A stretch of 64,000 nt of DNA from CAWCWN01 sp963799245 (GTDB lineage Bacteria; Chloroflexota; Ktedonobacteria; Ktedonobacterales; Ktedonobacteraceae), in assembly GCA_963799245.1 (NCBI GenBank), contig CAWCWN010000004.1, positions 434,001-498,000 of the forward strand, written 5' to 3'. The position numbers and the translations under genes are program-made. The first letter of the stretch is position 1; the number at the start of each line of letters is the position of its first letter. The notes under the pieces are model-generated. The model saw only the letters and a program-made list of their open reading frames with translations. It was not told the DNA's origin and searched no databases. Below are positions 29,513-38,904 of the stretch, one piece after another.

Positions 29513-30429
29513 TGTGTTGCAAAAACTCATCACCGAATGCAACGGGCGTGGAGGATGGCGTCTTGCTCAGCTTAGGCGGCCACTCCAAACAGGGTGGCGA
29601 TGAATGTCACCTGACACCTGATGTCTCCTTGCTCCACGCCCTGTATTTGCCCCTTCCTCATCATATGCATCGCTTCGTATCCCCGCAGTGTTCGCCATGC
29701 CGTTTCAAACGAGAAGAAGCCCAGTCCTGGCTTGACCAGCCGTTTGATGAAGCGATGATCTTGTTCGACGATGTTGTTGAGATACTTGACCAGGACGTCA
29801 GTTCCACGCTTTCAGGCAAGGCCCCATCGCTTTGAGCTCGGCAATGGCTTTGGGATAGGCCGCATTCTTATCCACGTTGATGACTCGCGGTGCCAGTTTG
29901 GCGGCTTTAGGCCCTTCTCTCCTACTCGGCTGATCCCCTTGTTGCTCGCTCGCGACTTCCTTGAACAGCTGAACCAGTGGGTCGTCCCAAGGCGGTGACG
30001 AAGAACCGTTTCGCCGCCTCGGCGTCCCGTGTCGGACTTAACAGGAACTCCAGGGTGCTCCCCTCCAAATCGACGGCCCGATAGAGATACATCCAGGTTT
30101 TCTTGATTTTCATGGACGTCTCATCCACTCTCCAGGAGTCGTTGCAGGCTTTCAGATGCGGCCGACAGCGTTTTTCCATTTCTGGAGCATAGCGTTGCAC
30201 TGAAGCCGATAGATGGTGGTGTGATCGACGTGCAGACCCCGCTCCAGCATCATCTCCTCAAGGTCGCGATAGCTGAGTGCATATCGAAGGTACCAACGCA
30301 GGCAGAGCAGAATGATCGCAGCTTCGAAGTGATGCCATTTGAACGGGGCCGCATTGTCCATGAAAGGTGTTCCTCTCTATCAACAGAATAACCCCAAGTA
30401 TAGAGAGCTGGCATCATTTTTGCAACACA
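29513..30429 (-). mobile_element. IS6-family insertion sequence, degraded
   Basis: Ends TGTGTTGCAAAAA (29513-29525) and TTTTTGCAACACA (30417-30429) are perfect inverted repeats 917 bp apart, the size of an IS6-type element. The transposase on the minus strand is broken. The 230 bases between this and the IS701-like element have no gene. Confidence 0.75.
29560..30361 (-). pseudogene. IS6-family transposase remnant
   Basis: Frame pieces read WHHFEAAIILLCLRWYLRYALSYRDLEE-like sequence (30361-30152; the hallmark IS6 N-terminus with helix-turn-helix), then WRVDETSMKIKKTWMYLYRA (first Asp of DDE) and STLEFLLSPTRDAEAAKRFF (30200-29922). The remaining C-terminal part (VINVDKNAAYPKAI with the second Asp) continues toward 29560 only after further shifts. 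At least three frameshifts make it non-functional. Confidence 0.75.
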
Positions 30430-30449
30430 GCGAGCCTGTCCGCCTGTCA

Positions 30450-32032
30450 GGGTGTATGAATTAGTTGTATGAAGTAATTGTAGGCAATCAGGCGACAAGG
30501 CCATGCTGGTGCTCCCAGAAGTCGTCGTAGGTCGCATTGAGCACAGCGATACGCAAGGCCAAGACGGCATCCAGTCCTTCGGGCGTCCAACGCATGCCTG
30601 AGCGCTTAGCTCGGGTGCTGACCACGGTTTTACAAGCTGCTTCGGCGATACCACTGCCCACATGCATCCCTTGAGCGCGAAAGGCGGGATAACGCATGCG
30701 AGCCGCATTGGAGATGAAGTAGTCCATCTCGATCTCTGGCACACTGCGTGAGGCTCCTGGCTCAGGCGGCACCGCAGGGAAGGCGGCGATCTCGGCTACC
30801 AGCTCTTCGATGTTGCCCTCGACCAACAACGTACAAGCGTGTTCGGCCCAGGCGGCCGCTTCAGGTGAGCCAGACGCAAAGACGGCACGGGCCACCTTCC
30901 ACACATGCTCGCGCGCATGCCACAGGTCGACAATCTGCACTGCTTCCGCAAAGTGTTCGGCGGCCAAACCCCAAATCCAGAGCGCCCCATCCCCCACAAC
31001 CACCACTTGGCGCGCCTGGGGCAGGCCACGCGTGACCGCCAGCGTGTAGAGCGCCTTGCCAAACTCCTCGGCTTTGCAGCGTCGGGCTACATAGTGCTTC
31101 TCGCCCGCGTGATCGATGAAGACTCCTGGAGCCAGGCCTGAGCGTTGGGGGCCATGTGAGGCCGCAAAGACGGCTCCGACTTTGATTTCCCGATAGACAT
31201 CTCCCGCTCGCTTGACCTCCTTGTCTTCCATCGGCACACTACCCCGACGCAGACGGGCCGTTACGCCATCTAATTCGATGTAGAGGCGCTCGATGACTTC
31301 ATGTTTGGGCTGCCCCTCCACCGTCAGGGTGGTTCGTGCTTGGGCTGCATGCTCCCACAGGGCAGCCACCTGCTCTCCTTCCTCGCGTGCCAGTGCCTCA
31401 CCCACCGACTGCATTAGGTTGAGAGCTTGCCGGGCTGACATGCCCAATGGCAGCAACCGGCTGAACGTCTCGGCCGCTTCCTCGAGCGTGAGCATGGCAC
31501 ACAGATAACTGATCGCTTGTTGCACCCCGGCACTTGTGCGGCGTGCTTGCACGCCCCAGACCGCATCGGCTGGAGCCTCCCCATGTGAACACTCCTGTTC
31601 GTTTCCTGCTGCCTCCGCTTGCTCCGGTCTCACACATTGGTAGTACGGCCGACAAAATGTCACTTTGCCCAACATGGTCAACAGCTGCTTGGGGCGCACG
31701 CCGACCAAGCGCTGCTCATGCCCACAGGCTCCCTCGCGACGAACTGGGGGCAGTTCGCTGGAGGACTCAGGGCTCAGGATACATTCCATCCACTTGCGTC
31801 CTATGCTCATGACCCGTTCCAGCACCTGGGTTTCCACTCCCTTGAGATCTCCTTCCTTGAGGTTCTGTAAACTCTCCACCAACTTCAGCACTTCCACTTC
31901 AGCTTCCTGCCTCAGCGCTGTTTGCAAGGATTCATTCGTTTCCATTTTAGGGGACTCCTCTCTGCTCTTGGTTTTTTACAGATGAGGATACCCCTTTTTT
32001 GCTTGGGTGCCTAACAACTAATTCATACACCC
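30450..32032 (-). mobile_element. ISKra4-family insertion sequence, apparently intact
   Basis: The 19-bp terminal repeats (GGGTGTATGAATTAGTTGT at 30450-30468 and its reverse complement at 32014-32032) are perfect. They enclose one full-length transposase. The flanks carry related repeats (AGCCTGTCCGCCTGTCA left, AGCCTGTCAGCCTGTCC right), so an 8-bp GCCTGTCA duplication is possible with a one-base adjustment of the right end. This is the only element in the window with both ends and an unbroken transposase frame. Confidence 0.88.
30488..31945 (-). CDS. ISKra4-family transposase
   Basis: 485 aa, continuous. The N-terminal helical part (METNESLQTALRQEAEVEVL) is followed by a Cys/His-poor region (QLLTMLGKVTFCRPYYQCV), then the RNase H core with Asp in LYIELDGVTARLRRG and VVVVGDGALWIWGLA, a LWHAREHVWKVARA helix and the C-terminal GSGIAEAACKTVVSTRAKRSGMRW-type block with the catalytic Glu. 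This is the ISKra4 signature. It catalyses movement of the element bounded at 30450 and 32032. A short homologous remnant sits at 44238-44406. Confidence 0.88.
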   Translation of the reverse strand: METNESLQTALRQEAEVEVLKLVESLQNLKEGDLKGVETQVLERVMSIGRKWMECILSPESSSELPPVRREGACGHEQRLVGVRPKQLLTMLGKVTFCRPYYQCVRPEQAEAAGNEQECSHGEAPADAVWGVQARRTSAGVQQAISYLCAMLTLEEAAETFSRLLPLGMSARQALNLMQSVGEALAREEGEQVAALWEHAAQARTTLTVEGQPKHEVIERLYIELDGVTARLRRGSVPMEDKEVKRAGDVYREIKVGAVFAASHGPQRSGLAPGVFIDHAGEKHYVARRCKAEEFGKALYTLAVTRGLPQARQVVVVGDGALWIWGLAAEHFAEAVQIVDLWHAREHVWKVARAVFASGSPEAAAWAEHACTLLVEGNIEELVAEIAAFPAVPPEPGASRSVPEIEMDYFISNAARMRYPAFRAQGMHVGSGIAEAACKTVVSTRAKRSGMRWTPEGLDAVLALRIAVLNATYDDFWEHQHGLVA

Positions 32033-32233
32033 AGCCTGTCAGCCTGTCCATATGCCGTGTGCGCAGCAGACAACGTCTCCTTACACCACTCGCTCACCTT
32101 CTTTCGTCTTGCTTAAGAGACAAGCGTTTCTCGTTTTCTCTGCCGCATGGGTCTCTTTTCACCAATTTTCCTCCTTTCGCATAGATACAGCATTGACAGC
32201 TTCTTCTTCTCTTGAGTATACTTCCTACAAGAA

Positions 32234-32245
32234 GAACATGCGTTC
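32234..32245. promoter_or_regulatory. LexA (DinR-type) SOS box upstream of umuD-umuC
   Basis: GAACATGCGTTC, within the 14-bp palindrome AGAACATGCGTTCT (32233-32246), fits the GAAC-N4-GTTC core of the Gram-positive-type SOS box. It lies 90-100 bp before the likely umuD start, where a repressor could block transcription of the UmuD-like/UmuC pair. Binding is inferred from sequence only. Confidence 0.6.
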
Positions 32246-32333
32246 TATCTTGCTCTTCGCAGAGCCTTGACTTGATACCATGCATCCTGGATGCAGCGTA
32301 ACGTTATGTGAAGTTGTTGAACGAAAGGAGGAG

Positions 32334-33203
32334 GTGTGCCTCATCCCGACGTGCTTGGGAGCACACCACCAGAGGGCCATGGATCTCTTCTCTTCGCCCG
32401 CCGTGGTCGCAGCGGGCTTTCCCTCCCCTGGGGAAGAATGGCGTCAAAAGCGCCTGGACGCTCAGCAGTTGTTCGGCATCGCCGAACACGACACCTTCTG
32501 TCACCGAATGGCGGGCGGAGCGCTCACCAGCGCAGGCATCAGCAACAACGATGTACTGATCATTTCCCCAACGCTCGAGGCGGTAAACAATGATCTCGTC
32601 ATGGCTTCCATGAATGGCAGCATCTACGTCAGACGCCTGGTTGTTCATCACAATATCACCTTTCTGTTGCCCGCCACTCCCGTCTTGTCTGACGCCAGTC
32701 ATTCCCCGCCTAATGGCCTGGTCTACCCTGCCATCAGGGTCAAAAGCGAGGACGATTTCCGGATCAAAGGCGTCGTGCTCTGCAGTATTCATGCGCTCCA
32801 TCAGCACGCACAACGACAGATCCTGCTCCGATCGCGCAGGTTCATGGACCTGAACCTGCTGCTCGGCCTTGACCGGCCGGAGACCTACTGCACCCAGGTC
32901 AAGGGCGTCTCGATGCAAGGGGCACATATTTTTGACCGGGACGTCATGGTCGTGGACCGCGCGCTTACCGCAGCAGAGAATGACATCATCATTGCCTCCT
33001 TCAACGGAGGCTTCCTGGTGAAACGCCTGCTGCAAGCCTGCGACACGCTGTTCCTGCTTTCCGATCATCCGCTGATTCCGCCCATTGTGGCCACGACGGA
33101 GGCCGGCTTTCAATGCTGGGGCATCGTCATGTTTAGCCTGCACCCGCTGCATCCCCTCATCCACAATCGCCTGCTCCAGCGGCAGGGAGAGCGGCACAGA
33201 TGA
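32334..33203 (+). CDS. Tandem UmuD-like protein (two S24/LexA-type domains)
   Basis: 289 aa from the GTG at 32334 (AAAGGAGG directly upstream, with a short spacer; the frame is open from an ATG at 32280, and an ATG at 32379 is another option). Residues 28-32 GFPSP match the UmuD cleavage-site region. The first peptidase-like domain reads MAGGALTSAGISNNDVLII..IYVRRL: the nucleophile Ser is Ala (32520) and the dyad Lys is Arg. The second domain, MDLNLLLGLDRPETYCTQVK then GVSMQGAHIFDRDVMVV..FLVKRL, keeps Ser (32910) and Lys (33021) but has no cleavage motif. It would be a built-in UmuD pair for the polymerase encoded next, with which it overlaps by 4 bases. Confidence 0.85.
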   Translation: MCLIPTCLGAHHQRAMDLFSSPAVVAAGFPSPGEEWRQKRLDAQQLFGIAEHDTFCHRMAGGALTSAGISNNDVLIISPTLEAVNNDLVMASMNGSIYVRRLVVHHNITFLLPATPVLSDASHSPPNGLVYPAIRVKSEDDFRIKGVVLCSIHALHQHAQRQILLRSRRFMDLNLLLGLDRPETYCTQVKGVSMQGAHIFDRDVMVVDRALTAAENDIIIASFNGGFLVKRLLQACDTLFLLSDHPLIPPIVATTEAGFQCWGIVMFSLHPLHPLIHNRLLQRQGERHR

Positions 33204-34504
33204 GCCACCATGTCATCGCGCTCATTGACTGCGGCAATTTCTACGTCAGCGTGGAACGGTCCTTTCACGCCGCGCTGCAAGGTCAACCCGTGATCGTCCT
33301 CTCGAACAACGATGGCAACATTGTCTCTGCCAGCGCGGAGGCAAAAAAGCTGGGATTACGACGCGGTATGCCCTATTTTCAGTGTCGCTCTCTCGTCCAA
33401 CAGCACCGGGTCGCCGTCTACAGCAGTAACTATGCCTTGTACCAGGACGCCAGTGACCGGGTGATGCAAGTGATAGCGGAGTTTGCCGAGGAACGCGATG
33501 GCGTGCGACAGCAGGAGATCTATTCGATCGACGAGTGTTTTATCAGTCTGGCGCATGTGGCCTCAGAGCAACTGCTCCCGCTGGCGCGGAAGATCCGCGC
33601 CACAGTCCTTCGCACCACAAGCATTCCGGTGCGGGTCGGTATCGGCTCGACGAAACTGCTGGCCAAGGTGGCCGCGGAACTGGCCAAACGTGTCCCTGCC
33701 TATGAGGATATCGTGAATCTGGTTGATGCTCCCGAGCAGGAAATCGACGCGATCTTAGAGACCTTCGCCGTCGAAGAACTGTGGGGCATCGGCACACGCT
33801 TCGCGCGCCGGCTCGCACGTGAGTCCATCTTCACGGCAGATGTCTTGAAATACGTGTCGCTGCGCCTGATTCGCCACACGCTAGGAGTGGTGGGAGAACG
33901 CATCGCGCTGGAGCTGCGCGGCGTGACCTGTCTGCCCCTGGAATTGCAGTCGAAGCCCAAGAAAAACATCCTTGTCTCGCGCTCCTTTGGCCGAGTGATC
34001 GCCAGCCAGGCAGAGCTGGCAGAAGCACTGTGTCATTTTGCGGCACGAGCGGCGGAGAAATTACGGCGCCAGGGCTCTGTCGCTGGTGCCATGAGCATAT
34101 TCATCAGTACCAATGCCTTTGACACTGAAGCGGAGCAGTACACGAAGGGAGCAGCGAAGACACTGCTGTTTCCGACCGACTTTACACCCGACCTCATGGA
34201 GAACGCCCAGAGCCTGCTTCAGCACATCTATCGTCCAGGACTCGAATATAAGCGGGCTGGTGTATTTCTCTCCGATATTCGCCCCAATGATGTGCAGCAA
34301 CCGGACTTGTTTGCCGAGTATTCGTTCGGGAGGGAAGTCAAAAAGGCGGCGGTGATGGCCATCGTCGACGTCATCACGACGTGGTTTGGTCGGGATGCCA
34401 TCTTTTTCGCAGCACAAGGCACGCAGCGTGCGTGGGAAGCAAAGGCACAACAGCGCTCACCAAACTATACCACGAGCTGGGCAGAGCTGGTCACAGTGAC
34501 GTGA
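33200..34504 (+). CDS. umuC: Y-family DNA polymerase V catalytic subunit, UmuC-like
   Basis: 434 aa. Its ATGA start overlaps the UmuD-like stop, so translation is coupled. The polymerase carboxylates are D in ALIDCGNFYVSVERSF and the D-E pair in YSIDECFISL. The fingers and palm have the SNNDGNIVSASAEAKKLGL motif, the helix-hairpin-helix region follows (VEELWGIGTRFARRLA), and the little-finger domain is LVSRSFGRVIASQAELAEAL. A C-terminal UmuC-type tail is present (EYKRAGVFLSDI, DLFAE). It performs error-prone translesion synthesis with UmuD'2 and RecA. Regulation by the LexA-type box upstream is likely. Confidence 0.94.
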   Translation: MSHHVIALIDCGNFYVSVERSFHAALQGQPVIVLSNNDGNIVSASAEAKKLGLRRGMPYFQCRSLVQQHRVAVYSSNYALYQDASDRVMQVIAEFAEERDGVRQQEIYSIDECFISLAHVASEQLLPLARKIRATVLRTTSIPVRVGIGSTKLLAKVAAELAKRVPAYEDIVNLVDAPEQEIDAILETFAVEELWGIGTRFARRLARESIFTADVLKYVSLRLIRHTLGVVGERIALELRGVTCLPLELQSKPKKNILVSRSFGRVIASQAELAEALCHFAARAAEKLRRQGSVAGAMSIFISTNAFDTEAEQYTKGAAKTLLFPTDFTPDLMENAQSLLQHIYRPGLEYKRAGVFLSDIRPNDVQQPDLFAEYSFGREVKKAAVMAIVDVITTWFGRDAIFFAAQGTQRAWEAKAQQRSPNYTTSWAELVTVT

Positions 34505-34916
34505 GGTCATAGCGCACCCATAGCAGCCGCCATGAGAAGCGACACCAGCTTTCACCATTTCTCTCATCACTCTTCGTCATCATTCATCACGTCATTCAGC
34601 ATCATTCATCATTTCTCAGCATATGTCGGCAGCACAATAGCATGTTTGTCGCGAAACAGCATGGATCGTTGTGAACGTGACCACGAGAGGAGCCTTCTCG
34701 CGTGTATGTCCCCACGCACGCATCGGAACGATATACCTCATCCAGGCCAACCTCCTGCTGGCTGAAACGGCGGAAGTTGAGGCTGTGCTGCCATCTTCTT
34801 TCGCACATCTCAACTTGGCAACACCTGAGCAGACTGCTATACTCTCTGTAAGAAATCATGTTAATCATATTACTTATTAAGGAACGGATACAGCGAAAGG
34901 ACCAGCAGAGAGCACC
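34505..34916. repeat. Intergenic stretch with low-complexity CATCATT repeats
   Basis: About 410 bases between umuC and the RecD2-like gene with no convincing ORF. Bases 34545-34620 are an imperfect tandem of CATCATTCATCA-like units, pyrimidine/A rich, so a simple-sequence expansion. Near 34840 a TATACTCTCTG stretch may be a -10 region for the helicase gene. Confidence 0.45.
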
Positions 34917-37159
34917 GTGTCAGCATCAGAGACACCAGTCGAACGAGCACCTCGCCCTCCAACCGAGCACCTGCAAGGCATTGTCGAACGGGTCACCTTC
35001 CATGCCGACGATTCCGGCTACACCATCGCCCGGCTCAAAGTGCCTGCTCACGCCGATCTGGTCACGCTCGTAGGCCGTTTCCCCTCCATATCGGCTGGAC
35101 AAACGCTGCGCGTGAGCGGCTTCTGGCGCGAGCATCCCAAATTCGGCCAGCAATTCCAGGTCCTCTCTGCTCAAGAGATGAAACCGGCGACCCTGACCGG
35201 CCTGGAGAAGTACCTGGGCAGCGGGCTCATCAAAGGCATTGGTCCGGTGACGGCCAGGCGCATTGTGGCCCACTTTGGCCTGGAGACTCTCGAGATCATT
35301 GAGCAGCATGGCGAGCGTCTGAACGAAGTGGCTGGCATTGGCGAGAAGCGCGTTGGTATGATCAAGAGCGCCTGGGCCGCCCAGAAGGCGATCAAAGAAG
35401 TCATGGTCTTCCTGCAAGGCCATGGCGTTTCTACCACGTATGCGGTGAAAATCTATAAACAGTACGGCGATGAGGCCATCGAGGTGGTCTCACGTAATCC
35501 CTATCAACTGGCTGCCGATATCTACGGCATCGGCTTCATCACCGCCGACACCATTGCCCGCACATCTGGGGGTTGCGCCTGATTTTGACATCCGCTACCA
35601 GGCAGGCATTCTGTACCTGCTCAGTCAAGCCGGCGAAGATGGGCACTGCTTCTTGCCCGTGCAGCAATTGGTGGAAGAGACCGTGAAGCGACTGGCCCTG
35701 CCCGAGTTCCCGGTGGACCCGGCGCGCATCAACAAACTGATTGAGCAGATGGCTGAGGCAAAAGAACTCATCCTCGAACCTGGCTTTGGCGACCTCGCAG
35801 GCCAGCAGTTGTGTTATGCCCCGGCGTTTTACCACACGGAAGTCGCCCTGGCTGCGCGCCTCTCCGCCTTCGCGAAGAGTCCCGTCGAGGTCGACCTGCC
35901 GCGGGTGCAGCGCTGGGTCGACCGCTACACCGAGAAAATGGGCATTCTTTGTCCACCGGGCAACGCCGCGCCGTCGAACTGGCCGCCTCCTCGCGCCTGC
36001 TGATCCTCACCGGTGGGCCAGGCTGCGGCAAGACCTTCACCACGCGCACGATCGTGGCCTTATGGCGGGCCATGGGCAAAACCATTCTGCTCGCGGCGCC
36101 CACCGGACGAGCCGCTCAGCGCCTCTCCGAAATGACGGGCAAAGAGGCGCAAACCATCCATCGCCTGCTGGCCTTTGATCCCAAGACCATGCAGTTCCGC
36201 CACAACGAACAGAATCCGCTGGAGGCGCAGGCCATTGTCGTGGACGAAGCGTCGATGCTCGACCTGTTCCTGGCCCACTCCTTTGTCAAAGCGATCCCGC
36301 CCGGAGCTCAGGTGCTCATTGTGGGAGATATCGATCAACTGCCCAGCGTGGGACCTGGATGGTCTTGCGCGACCTCATCGCCTCTGAGCAGCTCTCAGTC
36401 GTCCGCCTGAGCGAGATCTTCCGCCAGGCGGCGGCCAGCCACATCGTGACCAACGCCCATCGCATCAATGCGGGACAGTTCCCCCATCTCACCCCGACCA
36501 CGAAATTTGCCGAGTCCGATTGCCTGTGGTTGGAAGCGCCAGAGCCGCAGCTGGGAGCAGAAGGCATTCGCCACCTGGTCAGCGAGTACCTGCCGAAGCA
36601 CGGCATCGACCCGGTGCAGCAGGTGCAGGTGCTCTGCCCGGCCACCCGCGGAGAGGTAGGAACGCGCCAGCTCAATAGTATGCTACAACAGGTCCTCAAT
36701 CCACCCACCGCGGGAAAAGCCGAACTCGCACGCGGGGGCTTCTCCTGCGCGTCGGCGATCGGGTCATCCAGCAGGTCAATGACTATCAGCGAGAAGTCTT
36801 CAATGGCGACCTGGGCACTATCTCTCTCCATCGACCTGGAGGAGCAGGAGGTCGTGGTGCAGTTCGCCGGGCGGCAGGTGAGCTATGACTACGCCGATCT
36901 GTCAGAACTGACCCTGGCCTGGGCCGTCACCGTCCACAAATCACAGGGCAGTGAATACCCCGTCGTGATCCTGCCGCTGTTCATGCAACACTACCTGCTG
37001 CTCAGCCGCAACCTAGTCTACACCGGGCTCACCCGCGCCAAGCAACTGGGCATCCTGGTTGGACCAACCAAAGCTATCGGCATCGCGATCAAACGTGTCA
37101 TGGATCGGCAACGCTACACAGCGCTGGCAGAGCGTCTAAATCGTCTGGACCACAGCTGA
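34917..37159 (+). pseudogene. RecD2-type (YrrC) ATP-dependent DNA helicase, multiply frameshifted
   Basis: The fragments together give about 745 aa, the normal RecD2 length. The first (GTG at 34917) has the N-terminal OB domain (GIVERVTFHADDSGYTIARL) and helix-hairpin-helix (LIKGIGPVTARRIVAHFGLE). Later frames have Walker A (LILTGGPGCGKTFTTRTIVA), motif II (IVVDEASMLDLFL), the GDIDQLPSVGPG loop and motif VI (TVHKSQGSEYPVVIL). Shifts are seen near 35572, 35948, 36353, 36735 and 36825. The helicase would unwind 5' to 3' in repair, fitting next to umuDC. All motifs remain, so the breaks are recent or sequencing artefacts. Confidence 0.8.
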
Positions 37160-38061
37160 CATACAGTATTCAAATGAGATCGCTTAAGCAGGCATGCCAT
37201 GAGGGTATTGTCAACTTGTTGATCCGGACAAAGTCTATTGATGAGCTATAACGAGGAAAGACACTGGAAGATAGTCAGAGATTGGAGAAGAGGTGTGGTT
37301 ATGCAACGTGCTGGACCACAGTCACCTCATGCCACACCTGGAATCGGCTCTGCTATATGGCACGGTATTCCCTTGCGCGTAAGCGGTTGTGCTGGCTACC
37401 TGGGTTATCCGTGTGCGCCGAAGCGGCGCACACGGATAACCCAGGTAGAGAGTGTTTGGTTCCCATAAAATCGCCCTTCGAATAAGCATGCAAAGCTTGG
37501 CTTGAAATGCGATCGTGGCAAAAGCGGTACCGAGCTCTTTCATTTCAGAGCCTGTGCGCTCTATTATGGCGGTGTTCTCATTGCTGCACTGCAGCATGAA
37601 CGAAACTAAACACATATTACATGGGACATCTGTTCGGAAACACGTATGTTCTCTGCCTTGATTGTGACTGATTTGTGATATAAATCATGATCCCTTGGTG
37701 GTTTTTGCGTTACATTAGAGATGATAATAGATCGCATTGCCATCTCAATCGGCAGAGAAATCGCTCCGATTTCAGCAGGCAAGCGGCGTGATCCAGGAAG
37801 ATCACAGCAAAGAGGCTAACCTCACCACCACAGTGGGAGGGTGGAAGAGAAAACAGTTGTTTCTTCCACTCTACTACTGCAGCACCACTTAAAACGAGAT
37901 AAGCGGAGTAAAACGGCTTGGGAGGCCGATTGCCGATTTACATCTGCAAATAGGTGAATGCGCTCCAGAAGCCATCTCACGCGCTAAATGGTGCTGTAGG
38001 ACTATGGATCGTGTGAAAACATGTGAGCGGCTCAACGACGAAGGGACGAGAGGTGAAGAGC
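37160..38061. other. Gene-free region with hairpin repeat and inverted repeat end
   Basis: 900 bases with no supported gene. It contains AGGGTATTGTCAACTTG (37202-37218), which pairs with a distant reverse complement at 39102-39118, and a perfect 25-bp hairpin at 37396-37448. The last 300 bases are the upstream region of the Hsp20-like gene; they include TTTGTGATATAAATCATGA near 37670-37690, an AT-rich palindrome-like stretch that could be promoter or operator. Confidence 0.4.
37388..37448 (+). repeat. Perfect 25-bp hairpin of the GGCTAC repeat family
   Basis: Left arm 37396-37420 (starts CTACCTGGGTTATCCG) and right arm 37424-37448 (ends CGGATAACCCAGGTAG) are perfect reverse complements around AAG. 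The preceding bases TGTGCTGG match other copies. The inner stem (GGGTT/AACCC) differs from the other family members, but the pairing is preserved. Confidence 0.85.
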
Positions 38062-38469
38062 ATGCAAGAGCAGTTGAAGCAGCAGTCCATTCCTGTCAAA
38101 GTCTACCGGACCGACGAGCGCTTGATGATCGCGGCTCCCATGGCTGGACTGGAACCTGAGAACATTGTGGTCGAAGTGACCGACGATGGTCGCCTCATTC
38201 TGCATGGAGACCAGCGCGGCCTGCTCAAAGAGGTCAAGGAACTCCTGCTCGATGAATGGAGCGTTGGAGTCTACCACCGTGAGATCGCACTTCCAGCCAC
38301 GGTCAATGCGACCTGTGCCAACGTCACTTATGGTAATGGGGTGCTGACGGTGGTCTTGCCCATCAGCGACAAGCTAGACTCCGCACGACTGACGCTCGCG
38401 CGTCTTGCCCCTACCCACGGGGAACGGAAAGGCAATGCTGGCCATCCACCTATGTGCGTTCAGGTATGA
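38062..38469 (+). CDS. Hsp20/alpha-crystallin-like small heat-shock protein
   Basis: 135 aa from the ATG at 38062, preceded by GAGAGGTGAAGAG. The alpha-crystallin fold is read from IPVKVYRTDERLMIAAPMAG and GLEPENIVVEVTDDGRLILHG to YHREIALPATVNATCANVTY and GVLTVVLPISD, the last containing the conserved GxLTxxLP-like strand. Such proteins bind unfolding proteins as oligomeric holdases. The C-terminal IxI tail is not evident (it ends MCVQV). It is followed 52 bp later by a hypothetical gene. The whole unit lies between 17-bp inverted repeats (37202 and 39102), so it may be mobile cargo. Confidence 0.78.
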   Translation: MQEQLKQQSIPVKVYRTDERLMIAAPMAGLEPENIVVEVTDDGRLILHGDQRGLLKEVKELLLDEWSVGVYHREIALPATVNATCANVTYGNGVLTVVLPISDKLDSARLTLARLAPTHGERKGNAGHPPMCVQV

Positions 38470-38521
38470 TCGTACGAGTGCCTTCCACCTTCCAGAAACA
38501 ATTGATGAAAGGAAAGTAGAC

Positions 38522-38833
38522 ATGAGCGCCAACCCGCAACAAGATTTCCCAGAGATGAGAGAGAGGCGCAACCTTGGAGCCAACTTTGAAGCGTCGATCC
38601 TGGACACCGGCGACCTCGTTCTCACGCTGGATAGCGGGAGTGCCGCCATATTGAGAGCTGAGCAAGCATACAATCTGCTTGAGTTTCTCTCTGCGCATCG
38701 TGCGCTTCTGCAGCAGCAATCACACGGGCAAGAGGAAGGGGAGACTGAGGCGCAAAAGGACATCGTAAGGGACTGGATAACACGGAGCCATGCAACGCAG
38801 GACGACCAGGCGCAAGGGGAGCAACCCTCATGA
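38522..38833 (+). CDS. Hypothetical protein, 103 aa
   Basis: The ATG at 38522 follows GAAAGGAAAG. The N-terminal half is a compact alpha/beta sequence (NFEASILDTGDLVLTLDSGS then AAILRAEQAYNLLEFLSAHR) and the C-terminal half is a polar Gln/Glu/Asp-rich helix. No known family is recognised with confidence. It is co-directional with the Hsp20-like gene, and its TGA overlaps the ATG of a third ORF (ATGA), so it is part of a translationally coupled set. Confidence 0.6.
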   Translation: MSANPQQDFPEMRERRNLGANFEASILDTGDLVLTLDSGSAAILRAEQAYNLLEFLSAHRALLQQQSHGQEEGETEAQKDIVRDWITRSHATQDDQAQGEQPS

Positions 38834-38904
38834 GCACCGAGGTGAGTTTGCAAGCCATCAAAACGCGCGTTCGCCGTGCGCGACTCTGTGCTGGCTACAT
38901 GTGA
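38830..38904 (+). pseudogene. Truncated ORF cut off by a hairpin repeat
   Basis: The ATG at 38830 overlaps the previous stop in the typical ATGA arrangement of coupled genes. The reading frame MSTEVSLQAIKTRVRRARLC runs straight into the repeat arm TGTGCTGGCTACAT at 38886 and stops at 38902-38904. The overlap argues that a real gene once continued here and was broken when the repeat (or the recombination that brought it) arrived. Confidence 0.5.

Noticed and set aside
32304..33197. 297-codon minus-strand ORF
   Set aside because: Antisense to the tandem UmuD gene; no ribosome site and no family pattern.
34917..37159. Four separate small genes
   Set aside because: Each fragment continues the RecD2 alignment where the previous one stops, so they are one broken gene.
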